Source of the DNA: Petrolisthes cinctipes
Taxonomy: Eukaryota; Arthropoda; Malacostraca; Decapoda; Porcellanidae
NCBI GenBank assembly: GCA_033782935.1
Contig: JAWQEG010001384.1
Span: forward strand, 361,080-425,079
Direction: 5' to 3'
DNA length: 64,000 bases
Under the pieces are notes generated by a model. The model saw only the letters and a program-made list of their open reading frames with translations. It did not search any database and had not been told where the DNA came from. Shown here in pieces: positions 43,449 to 53,989 of this stretch (its first letter is position 1; every line of letters starts with the position of its first letter). Both the position numbers and the translations under genes were made by a program.

Positions 43449-43487
43449 CTGACCGAGATAAAAATATAGGACGTGACTTGTGACTGG

Positions 43488-44650
43488 CTGATTGACTGAC
43501 TAACTAACTGACTGACTGACTGACTGACTGACTAGGTAATGTTAAGACGACCTGTGACTGACTGACTGACTGACTGACTGACTAGGTAATGTTAAGACGA
43601 CCTGTGACTGACTGACTGACTGACTGACTGACTAACTGACTGACTGATTGACTGACTAGGTAATGTTAAGACGACCTGTGCCTGACTGACTGACTGACTG
43701 ACTAGATAATGTTAAGACGACCTGTGATTGACTGACTGACTGACTAGGAAACAGGTCTTCTTAACAATTCCTAGTCACACAGTCAGTCAGTCAATCAATT
43801 ACAGGTCGTCTTGACTGACTGACTGACTAGGAATTGTTAAGACGACCTGTGATTGACTGACTGACTGACTAGGAAACAGGTCGTCTTAATAATTCCTAGT
43901 CAGTCAGTCAATCACAGGTCGTCTTGACTGACTGACTGACTGACTAGGAATTGTTATGACGACCTGTGATTGACTGACCGACTGACTGACTAGGAAACAG
44001 GTCGTCTTAACATTTCCTAGTCAGCCAGTCAATCAATCACAGGCCGTCTTGACTGACTGACTGACTGAATAACTGACTTACTGACTGACTGACTAGGAAT
44101 TATTAAGACGACCTGTGACTTACTAACTGACTGACTGACTGGGAAATGTTAAGACGACCTGTGACTGACTGACTGACTGACTAACTGACTGACTGGGAAA
44201 TGTTAAGATGACCTGTGATTGACTAACTGACTGACTGGGAAATTTTAAGATGACCTGTGACTGACTGACTGACTAACTGACTGACTGGGAAATGTTAAGA
44301 CGACCTGTGACTGACTGACTGACTGACTAACTGACTGACTGGGAAATGTTAAGATGACCTGTGATTGACTAACTGACTGACTGGGAAATGTTAAGATGAC
44401 CTGTGATTGACTGACTGACTAACTGACTGACTGGGAAATGTTAAGACGACCTGTGACTGACTAACTGACTGACTAGGAAATGTTAAGATGACCTGTGATT
44501 GACTGACTGACTAACTGACTGACTGGGAAATGTTAATACGACCTGTGACTGACTGACTGACTGACTGACTAACTGACTGACTGGAAAATATTAAGATGAC
44601 CTGGGACTGACTGACTGACTAACTGACTGACTAGGAAATGTTAAGATGAC
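43488..44650. repeat. Satellite: (CTGA)n plus a 27-bp unit, with inverted blocks
   Basis: Units alternate CTGA repeats with TAGGAAATGTTAAGACGACC and TGTGA. At about 43755-43800, 43880-43920 and 43995-44045 the 27-bp unit appears inverted (CAGGTCGTCTTAACAATTCC), so parts can fold into hairpins. The array lies in the last dynein intron. Confidence 0.88.
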
Positions 44651-44917
44651 AAGGCATTACTGTATAACTTACTACAAAAGAAACATGCAAATTTAGAGAA
44701 TATAGGTGAAGAATATATGGCTGGTATTATTAAACTCCTTCTTTGAGGAAAAGTTCTCTTCATCTCTCAATTTCAATTATTTTTGCAGTATGAATTGAGC
44801 AACAAAGAGCCTTGCCCTCAAAGAAATAGCTTAATAATATATACCACTCGTAAAGTTTCTGCTTCCTGTTGTACAAATTGAGTGATGAAGAGCCTAATCA
44901 TTCCTCAAAGAAATAGT
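44651..44917. other. Intronic sequence, no feature seen
   Basis: Unremarkable AT-rich intron between the satellite and the MITE. Confidence 0.45.
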
Positions 44918-45078
44918 TTAAGGAGGTAGTACAGTGTTGATAAATCTGGAGCAAATGATTCCTCCAAACTATTTTTAGCAACAGAACACCATTATTTTTG
45001 TTCTTCTGGTCCTGTTTCTTGGCATACTTTGGAGGAATCAAGGCACTCCAATATACCAAAAGTGTGTTACCCCCTTAA
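44918..45078. mobile_element. TTAA-flanked MITE, copy 3
   Basis: 161 bp from TTAAGGAGGTAG to TTACCCCCTTAA, same family and orientation as copy 2. It lies in the last dynein intron. Confidence 0.78.
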
Positions 45079-45120
45079 TAATACCCCAATATTGCCCACC
45101 CATCAAGTGTCTATACATAC

Positions 45121-45260
45121 CGGTGGCATATTTTCATGTAGCCTCCTGGGTATAGCCTCATCCAAGCGGTTGTTAAGGTGTCCCAGCGAACTCCCTCTAA
45201 GTAAAGGCCACGGATATATGCTCCTACTTCTGGGGCTGGACTATCATCCACCTCCAGTAC
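45121..45260 (-). CDS. Dynein heavy chain (axonemal), penultimate exon, with 1-nt frameshift
   Basis: The acceptor tatgattcag lies before 45260 and the donor CCG|gtatgt follows 45121. The first part reads VLEVDDSPAPEVGAYIRG and LYLEGVRWD, the dynein C-terminal domain (PPEDGVYVxGLFLEGARWD). After WD the expected frame shifts by one base and continues RLDEAIPRRLHENMPP, which joins in phase to IWLQP of the last exon. The length is 140 nt instead of 141. This is either a real lesion, making the locus a pseudogene, or a sequencing error. Confidence 0.8.
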
Positions 45261-45613
45261 CTGAATCATAGGATAATATGCAAGAACATCAGCCTTGTTG
45301 ACAATGATGTGGTATTGTACGATAAGTCCATAGAAAAACAACAGAGCCATCGTACCGGTGTGCTATAGAATATGGACTCCCATAAGAAAATACTCCCCAG
45401 TAGAAATTCCATATGATAAAAGCACTCCCCCAGTCATTATTCCATATAATATATGAACTCCCCACTATATATATCATATGGAATATGAACTGGCCCCCAT
45501 GGAATAAATACTCCCATGCAATTTAAAGTCATTAAAACAGAATTATCTTAAATTGTATATTTGTCTCCTGCAGATTATCAATAATATTCAATGATATTTC
45601 AATCCACAATTAT
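45261..45613. other. Intron sequence between dynein exon and Ginger gene
   Basis: Short repeated phrases (ATATGGAATATGAACT, CCATATAATATATGAACTCC) between 45360 and 45510. No coding signal is seen. Confidence 0.45.
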
Positions 45614-47439
45614 CTACATGATTCCTTTGACATAATCAAAATGGTTACTGTTGGTATGTTGTAGATAAATAACATGTTTATCATAAAGGTCCGAATCGCT
45701 GAGACTACATGAATGCTCCAAGACATTTTGTCCAAACAGGGCCCAATCTCCTCGCTGCAACCACAGCATTATGTCTGTGTGAAGTAGTGAAGCGGCTGCA
45801 AATAGCTCAGCATCTGTTGCCCATTCACTGGTCTTTGTCATCTTGCCCAGATGTTCTTCAACGTGTTGCACATGGCTTTTTAACTCCTCTGTTTTTGTCG
45901 TCATATGGTTAACAATAGCCTTCCTAATTTTGATGTGCGATGACTGCGCCACAGTAATAGCAAACGAAATGGCCCTGTAAAATAATGAATGAGATTGGTT
46001 TTAAAGTTTCATTAAGACTGGTTAAGACTATTTAAGCTCTCATTGACACAAACTGTACCCTAAATGAGCTTGTGTAGAATACGTACCGAAAGAAACAATT
46101 GCCATCACCATTCATCCTTTCAAGTGTTGCTGGTTTGGTGAGTAAACATCCTCTTTTTCGTGGGCGATGAATGCTCTGAACAGTCAGTTGTAGTTGAGCA
46201 GCCTTTTGATTTTGCCAATGACCAGTGACAGGGTTGTAAGTGCAGGGAGCCTTTTGTTCGATCTTGTCGACTTTAACATCATCTTCAGCTGTCTCTTTTT
46301 CTGTTTAATTTCCTTCTTCTAGACTTTCATCTTCTTTGGGAGGAGCAAAGAATGGCTTCAAGTTAGAAATATTTTGCTTCATCTTCAGAATTTCACCTTT
46401 TTCATTCTTCAGTGTACAAACTTGATTGTCGTAAATCTTTATAATAACGTAAGGCCCCTTGAAAGGTAAAGCTGTCTTACCACCTTTCCTGTCTTTTCTG
46501 TACATATCCTTCAGTAAAACTTGCTGCCCTTCTGCAAGGGAAGAACCAGTCAGTCCTTGCCTTTTGTCATACTGCTGTTTCTGCGTTGCCTGCGCAAGTT
46601 TGATATTGTTATGAGCTGCATCATGTGCCTTTTCCTTAATCTTCACCATTCCTTCCATCACTTTCATCACTTCATCTTCATTAAACTCCCAGATTTCTTC
46701 ATCACTATTGCTATTATCTTCATTAATAAAATTGGAATTGTCATCAGTAGTATCATCACTATCTAAAAGGTTGGAAACATCTACAGGCAATGTTGGCTGT
46801 CTTCCATACATTAGGAAAAATGGTGTCATCTTTGTTGATCGATGTACGATGAGCAAATAGCAGTGGCTCAAGACATCTTGGCCATCCATCAGGTTTTCCT
46901 TGTAAAACCTTGAGAAGCTTATTCTTGATGGTCCCATTCTGATTCTCGACCAGGCCGTTTGCTTGTGGATGATAAGCACTTGTCAGTCGTTGATGGACCC
47001 CAGTGAGGCGATGCAACTCTGTAGACACAGAGTTTACAAACTCTCTTCCTTGGTCATTGATTTGAACTTTGACACAAGAATGACGACATATTAGCTTGAA
47101 TAGGAAGTTTGCCACTGAAGCTGCTGTCTTATCTTTCAAGGGCTCCCCTTCAGTCCATTTGGAAAAGTAATCTATTGTAAGGATAAAGTAATGATATCCA
47201 TCACACTCAGGAAGTGAAGCAATGTCGACTCCAATCTGTTGCATCACAGCTTTTGGAACAGGAACACTCTGTAACAGAGGTTTCTCTTGCCTCCACTTGG
47301 GATTGACTTTCTGACACATCTCACACTGCTTGCAATATTCTTTGATATCAGCATCCATTGTACGCCAATAAAATTTTCTGTTTAAAACATTCGTCATTGC
47401 CGTTATTCCCCGATGTCCACTCATACTTTTACTTTCAAT
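45614..47439 (-). pseudogene. Ginger-like integrase/transposase fused to OTU cysteine protease
   Basis: The N-terminus is cut at 47440 by the foldback element. The HHCC remainder reads SGHRGITAMTNV...CKQCEMC. The integrase core shows GVDIASLPECDG (D), QINDQGREFVNS (D) and NGLVENQNGT (E). A frameshift near 46830-46850 follows the sequence FAHRTSINKDDTIFP. The next frame has TPFFLMYGRQPTLPVDV and the GPY/F motif GPYVIIKI. After a premature TAA (46305-46307) the frame continues to NGDGNCFFR, the OTU Cys box, where an intron (46086-45975, gtacgt...ttttacag) joins it to AISFAITV...HFDYVKGIM with the catalytic His. OTU domains are deubiquitinases. The element is a DNA transposon related to Ty3 integrases. 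Confidence 0.8.
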
Positions 47440-48698
47440 AGTGGTACAGTTGCGGAAGGGAGTTTCTTTATCACCCTGGGCTCCTCTATACCCTACCCCA
47501 CAAGGAGGTGACGGAGGTGTAGAGAGTTGAACATATAACGACGGAGATGATTGGTCGATAAGTTGCTAGGAAAGTTTAGTGATAATATAACCTTATTATA
47601 TCTAAACAAGAGAGCATTATGGTGAACTAAATATATTATGTTTATTTGCCATATATACAGTATATGAAGAACAGTAGCATACATTGTTAATGAGGAACTG
47701 AATTATAACGCATACTGGAATAACTCGTATTTTATTCTCAGTTGTGGTTGTCATACATCAGCCAACTGATGGTGATGGGAGGGGATCTGCCTGGCATTGC
47801 TTCACGGTCTCACGGCTCGTGATGTGATTCGTTTTATGGCTTCAAATATTCATTTCTACCTTAGTAATAGGGATAGGTTATATGCTTTTTTATATAATTA
47901 TAGACAAATTTATAACGATTTACATTTACAGATAGTGAAGTAGTGTTATCGTTTGTTGTTAATTTTGTCATCTGTTTTCTTATTTATTTTCAGTACGAAT
48001 CGTTAAAATTTATTTTGATAGAGCCTAGTGAGATGAAAGAACGTTGAGTTAAAATAAGCATTTGCTTGACAAAATGGTAAGAACAACACTCTATGACGAG
48101 GAGCCTTTATTGACGACGTTTCGCTATTGCTTCTTCAGGTTAAAGGCACATCCATATAACAGACAGTGCTGTGTAACTTATAGTTCCATTTTTATTTGTA
48201 TGTGACTGTATTCTGTTTTGTTCCACTTCCTCCGTTACCATTCCATGTATTTTTTTTTATTTGCCCCGATGTTCTTTCCTTTCCCATTATCAGCTCGTCC
48301 TCTCCGCCTCTCCTCCCCCCCTTCTACCTCCGTTTCCTTCCTCCTGCGTGAATTCACCCACCCCTACTCTCTTTCCCCCTCCCGCCTCCCGCCTATCACG
48401 TGACCCTTCCGCCTCTCCCCCACTATGAGCGGTATACATATATATTCGTTTACACTACCTGTCTTCACTCATACCTGAAGAGGGCTACGTGATGTAACCG
48501 AAAAGTCGTATATCTTTTTCAATAAATTACAAATAAATGTGGGTTTTTCACTAGACTTCTGCATTCACGGCATTGTGAATTTTTCTTGTTCATTATACAG
48601 TACTGCTGAACCTTAAATATGCGCGCTCCATGGGGAAGGGTAGAGGCGGAGGTGGTAAGGGGGGGGGGGAGATACGGGGGAGCATGGAGTTAGTACAG

Positions 48699-48920
48699 GT
48701 GGAGTCGCAATGGCTCACTAATCCAGGGGAGTAAAGTGAAGACACCGAACTGTCATTTTCGGCGCCTTCAATATGGCGGACACCAAGATATGTTTCAGTA
48801 AAAGTGGACTTCTGACCTGACTTCTGACCTGACATACAAAGGTATGCGCCATCTTGAAGGCGCCGGAAATGACAGATTGGTGGCTTCACAAATCAGGTCC
48901 TACTGGCGCCTCCACCTATG
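48699..48920. mobile_element. 222-bp MITE with long TIRs
   Basis: Left AGGTGGAGTCGC...CTGTCATTTTCGGCGCCTTCAA and right TTGAAGGCGCCGGAAATGACAG...GGCGCCTCCACCT form imperfect inverted repeats of about 80 bp. It is nested in the foldback element. Confidence 0.65.
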
Positions 48921-49371
48921 CTACCTCCATGCGGGGGAGTATACAGGCGGGGGTGAGCGAGGTAACTGGGTGTGTGTTGGAGGTTATTGAGGAGAGGTAG
49001 GGAGGAAACAAGAGCAGAAAGGGGTGGAGATAGCCAGGTTGCCGTTAAAGCTGACAAACTATATATAATAACAGAAATGATGACAGAATGAAGCTAATCA
49101 CAATTGCAATGTTTACATTGGAAACATGGCAACAATGAAGATAAAACAAATATACTGGTATTCAGTATCCCTAAGAATTCTCATTCAGGTCACATGGTAA
49201 ACCCTCAAACATAAACCGCAATATATAACTATAAACCCATTCACATAAATATTTTTATACATATGGCCCTACATATTAAGCAGGTCTCCATTCTCAGAGA
49301 GAGAGAGAGAGTTTGAGTGAGCGAGTGGAAGTGGGGGAGGGGGAGAGTGAGAGAAAGAGGACGAAGCATAC

Positions 49372-49410
<39 letters not shown>

Positions 49411-49488
49411 TATTATGATGGTAGAAAAATTCGTTTGTGATGAATGGAGAGGACTTGTTATGAGGTTTTCTACAATATTAAAACAGAG

Positions 49489-49648
<160 letters not shown>

Positions 49649-50677
49649 CCTGAGAAAAGTTAAACCAAGTTTCTGGTGGGGTCAGGCCGTGTAGTCCCTT
49701 GTGTAGTGTGTTGCAATGTTCCCTAAACTAGGGATTCATAACTTCTGTGATATAATGTAAAAGGCACACAGATAATAACACATAACAATACAATTTCGAC
49801 GTAAATATTTTTGTATCCCAAATAAAAGATATATATAAAGCATAATATATTAAGTGACGTATAAACAAACATGTGAAGCAACCAACACCTCGAAGCGTTA
49901 CTCGATAATCTCGGGGCATCAGTCTCAGGCCACGACCTTCAATCCCGAGGTTGAGGTATAAAAAAATAATAAACTAAGGTCTTTGTGTGGCAATAAAGAA
50001 ATGTTGCTTATATAATACAATGTTGTCTCATATCAAATTATACCGTAGTTCTTGGCTAGGTAAGTAAAGTAACGTTTATGTCTATAATATAATTTGAAAG
50101 AAAATAATTAAAAATATAATAATATAAAAATAAATAAGAAAACAGATGACAAAATTAACAACAAACGATAACACTACTTCACTATCTGTAAATGTAAATC
50201 GTTATAAATTTGTCTATAATTATATAAAAAGCATATAACCCATCCCTATTACTAAGGTAGAAATAAATATTTGAAGCCTTAAAACGAATCACAGCACGAG
50301 CCGTGAGCCCGTGAAGCAATGCCAGGCAGATCTCCTCCCATCACCATCAGTTGGCTGATGTATAACAACCACAACTGAGAATAAAATACGAGTTATTCCA
50401 GTATGTGTTATAATTCAGTTCCTCATTAACAATGTTTGCTACTGTTCTTCATATACTGTATATATGGCAAATAAACATAATATATTTAGTTCACCACAAT
50501 GCTCTCTTGTTTAGATATAATAAGGTTATATTATCATTAAACTTTCCTAGCAACTTATCGACCAATCATCTCCGTCGTTATAAGTTCAACTCTCTACACC
50601 TCCGTCACCTCCTTGTGGGGTAGGGTATAGAGGAGCCCAGGGTGATAAAGAAACTCCCTTCCGCAACTGTACCAGTG

Positions 50678-50830
50678 AGGGTGTTTTACGACGTTCGGTG
50701 ACCTTATAGTTAGTGCCTCAAACTCAAATCGGAAGAGTAAATATTTTCAGGCCCTCACCTGAGAGGATCGATCTCCCGACCTCTAGGATACGAGTCCAGA
50801 ACATTAACCACTCGGCCACCTCCCCTTATA
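50678..50830 (-). mobile_element. tRNA-derived SINE
   Basis: The minus strand shows an A box GGTGGCCGAGTGG (plus 50808-50820) and a degenerate B box GAGATCGATCC about 35 bp downstream, followed by a body to about 50678 that ends at the foldback element. The head resembles a serine- or leucine-type tRNA. RNA polymerase III transcription is inferred. Confidence 0.6.
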
Positions 50831-51528
50831 CTTGATTGAAAGGGACCTTCCTAGTGAGCTTGTCCCATACTGCTCTCCTGAACATTGTCTCCTTTATTAG
50901 GAAAGGAGTTGGCCAATGGCTCCCATGTTGAGATGAGTTTGAACAATCACTTGGAGTGGACTCTATGTAGACAAGGACGCTTGATTGCAGTTGATCAGCA
51001 GAGGTACAAGAACATAAAATCCAAATAATTTACTGATATTCATACCACATAATTATCATCATACAGTACATAACAGGATCTAAATTGATTATCTGTCAAC
51101 TATTATAAATGAACGTAAAATATTTCTTGGAAGACACGTCATGTCATCTCATAAGTACTGTACAGTACATGGTACGATTCACGTCCCATCTATCTATTTA
51201 TCTATCTATCTATCTCTTACCCCACTGAGGAGTTATCTATGCTTGTTATCATTGATATAATTTACTACCACCGATATAAACTACGTTAACTAATTAATTA
51301 GGGACATAAGCATGACAGACTATGTGACCTAACTAGGCAAACTGTACCTAATTTTTTAAATTGTGCCTAATTTTAAATAAGGAGGAACTTCTAGTGTAAA
51401 TTATTTTGGTTATCCTGGCACATACAGGCCTACAATTTAGCCTGAATTTCTGGCAAATTCTGGGGGGGAATCTTGGATTTGCAAAATCAAATCTAACTGA
51501 AGTAATCTCTTGATCATATAGTACTCAC
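50831..51528. other. No gene seen
   Basis: AT-rich DNA with a TATC run at about 51188-51215. No coding signal is seen apart from the adjacent putative exon. Confidence 0.45.
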
Positions 51529-51666
51529 CTATTGAGTGTAGCAGATTTAACAAGATCACTGATCACCTCTCCATCACGCATAGTGATCCCAGCAGTAATC
51601 TGTAGTTTTCCCCCATTCTGGCAGGTTGTCCACATGAACCCAGTCATCCCATGCAGCAGCAAAATA
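51529..51666 (-). CDS. Putative orphan exon (138 nt), unidentified
   Basis: The acceptor atcactgcag lies before 51666 and the strong donor AATAG|gtgagta follows 51529. One frame is open across it (LLLHGMTGFMWTTC, QNGGKLQITAGITMRDGE, VISDLVKSATLN). I do not recognise the protein. It is on the same strand as the dynein exons but does not resemble dynein's C-terminus and does not join in phase to 45260. Confidence 0.3.
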
Positions 51667-52289
51667 CTGCAGTGATAACTCACTTTCCTGGTTGAGTGCA
51701 AATACCTTGATAATTATAATTTTCTTCTTCCCTATACACTTCATTCATTATCACTATAGGGCTAAGAAAACCACTTTAGCTCCCAATATTCACATCACAG
51801 TTATCCTTATATAATACTGTATACTATAATCTGTAGTAAGACGCACTAAGGTAGGTGGAATAAAGTTAATTCTGGTGGCTGGACCAAAACAATAACACGG
51901 AGCGTGCTGGCGGCAATCAAACCGAAAATGTGGAGTTTTCGTCAGTCAATTGATCGGCGAAAAAGCTGAGTGTTGTTTTCCATTATGAAAATATGTCTAA
52001 TATTAAATATTATCTATTTCTAAATTGTCTAATGAAATCTCAGACGGTCACATATGGCCAACAACCAGAGACGAAGTTTTTTTTTTCTCTCATTTTCTAC
52101 CATATCCTGATCACTTTGGGGTGCTCACCTTCTGGACACTCCATAAGGCTTCACTTTGATACCCCTGTGTCTAGAGACACAAGGGTGTCAAAGTGACACT
52201 ATTTTGGGAGTCGAGCAACTATGTCCAAAATAGCATCCTAAAGGTGTAAAGCAAACACCTTTGGGATGTCAGGTTTGGGTGTAGAATAT
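51667..52289. other. No gene seen
   Basis: Contains a short inverted phrase around 52150-52195 (GTGTCAAAGTGACAC). No coding signal is seen. Confidence 0.45.
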
Positions 52290-52560
52290 ATACTTTGTGG
52301 GTGTCAAATAGACACCTCAAGGGCATCAAGCAGACACCTCAAGGGTGTCAAGCAGATACTGCAAGGGTGTCAAGCAGATACTGCAAGGGTGTCAAGCAGA
52401 TACTGCAAGGGTGTTTTAACAGACACCTCAAGGGTGTCAGGCAGATACTGCAAGGGTGTTTTAACAGACACCTCAAGGTTTTCAGGATGACAACTCTAGG
52501 CTTTTTAGTACACAACTTAAGGATGTCAGGATGACATCTCTAGGGTATTTCGTACACACC
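52290..52560. repeat. Minisatellite with unit of about 21-22 bp
   Basis: Repeats of CAAGGGTGTCAAGCAGATAC with CTCAAGGGTGTCAGG variants, about ten copies, decaying at both sides. Confidence 0.82.
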
Positions 52561-52639
52561 TCATACACCTACAGGGTGTATTCATTCAACAAAAATATTG
52601 CACACTTTCTATATATACTGTATACATTAAATAAATATT

Positions 52640-53925
52640 TTATAAAGAATAATGTTGCAGAGTAGGTAGGTTAATACAAATAAACTCCATAAAACTGAAC
52701 AAAGGTTTGTACAGTCGCAATCCATAACTTGTATCCAGGCTCTTTTCAGTTTGCCTGAAATGAGGCAAATATACTCGATCCTTAAATTTAATAGGAAATA
52801 TTGCTTGAATGAATTTAGTTATTCTTTCATCTGCATTCTCATTCTTTCCTTGAAAGCCAGTGCATCCATCAAGGTCGCCAAGAAGACTCTCAATGTTCTC
52901 ATCATCACTGATATTTGCTTGGTCTTCATTTCTATCAAGATTTGTCATGATTTCACTTAGCTCACGGCGTCTGTTAAAGTAACCAGTGATAACCGTTTGG
53001 CGCCTTTCATTAACTTTCTTCGAATAGGTTTCACTGAGCTTATGATTAAGTTTCTCAAGCAAAGGAAGCACCTCACGCACCCATTCAGACTCCAATGATC
53101 CAGTGCCACACAAATAATCCTTCATTTGCGCAAGATCGGTAATCTTTCTCGAGAGATATCCAGCTGTAACTGTGTTTTCCTTCACTGCTTTTGTGTTTTT
53201 CTCTTCTTCTGCCATCACTTCAAGTTCATTATCTTCAATCATATTTTCTGCTGAAGTTTCATCAGGCTCCAGTAATTCAGATACAACAGCCTCATCCATA
53301 TCGGCAAAGCCTGGTGCTGAGATATTCCTTGCTGCTTCTACTGCCTCACATAGAAGATTGATCTTGTGTTGCCGTTTATCTGTGCTGACAGGTACCAAGT
53401 CAGGGAGGAGGGGGTGCCAAGCATGCTTTATAGTGTCAGTCGTTATGTTCTTCCAGGCCTATGTCATGAAGTCGATCGTATTCTTCACATTGAAGTTTTT
53501 CCAAAACTGTTTCACTGAAATTACAGCACTTGATGCTGTCTTTGGTTGCTGTGATGGTCTAGGCTAGTCTGCTGTGTCCAATTTCGGTCCTAGCAGTAAT
53601 TCGTCATCATCGGATTCTCCTTGTATTACTTTCAATTATTTTTTATCATCTGTTACCTCTCTCATTTCTCTGTAATAAATCAGCTTTACGTTGACAATAA
53701 TTTCTTGATCTAATGGTTGAATCTTTGACGTAGTGTTAGGTGGTAAAAATTCCACTTGTACGGCTGGATGACGACCAACCAGATACCTAGCAAGTCCAGG
53801 TGCATTATCCATAAAAAGCAAAACTTTTTAATCTCAATTTAACTCCTTGCACTTACGTAGGGCATCTGGGACGAAATGAGTATCAAACCACTCGGCAGAC
53901 AAGACCATGTTCATGTAACCCTTCA
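52640..53925 (-). pseudogene. Tigger/pogo-like transposase, C-terminal half
   Basis: From 53925 leftwards it reads MVLSAEWFDTHFVPDALRKC, then the DDE signature LLFMDNAPG, followed by VEFLPPNTTSKIQPLDQ. It continues through stops to SVKQFWKNFNVKNTIDFM and a C-terminal region (53398-52640) with acidic and helical segments. These are the DDE_1 domain and tail of Tigger/jerky-type transposases. Several stops (for example after TDDKK and DFMT) show it is dead. The upstream part lies at 58310-58478, beyond the inserted LINE. Confidence 0.82.
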
Positions 53926-53989
53926 AGTTCAAGTTCAAGTTTAAGGTCCCGCAGAGGGCAGCTCATGGGCAGCATAATATGCGGGGGAT

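Noticed and set aside
43488..44650. Regularly spaced repeats suggestive of a CRISPR array
   Set aside because: The units are contiguous satellite copies with tetranucleotide spacers of variable number, in a spliced eukaryotic gene, and some are inverted. No unique spacers or cas genes are present.
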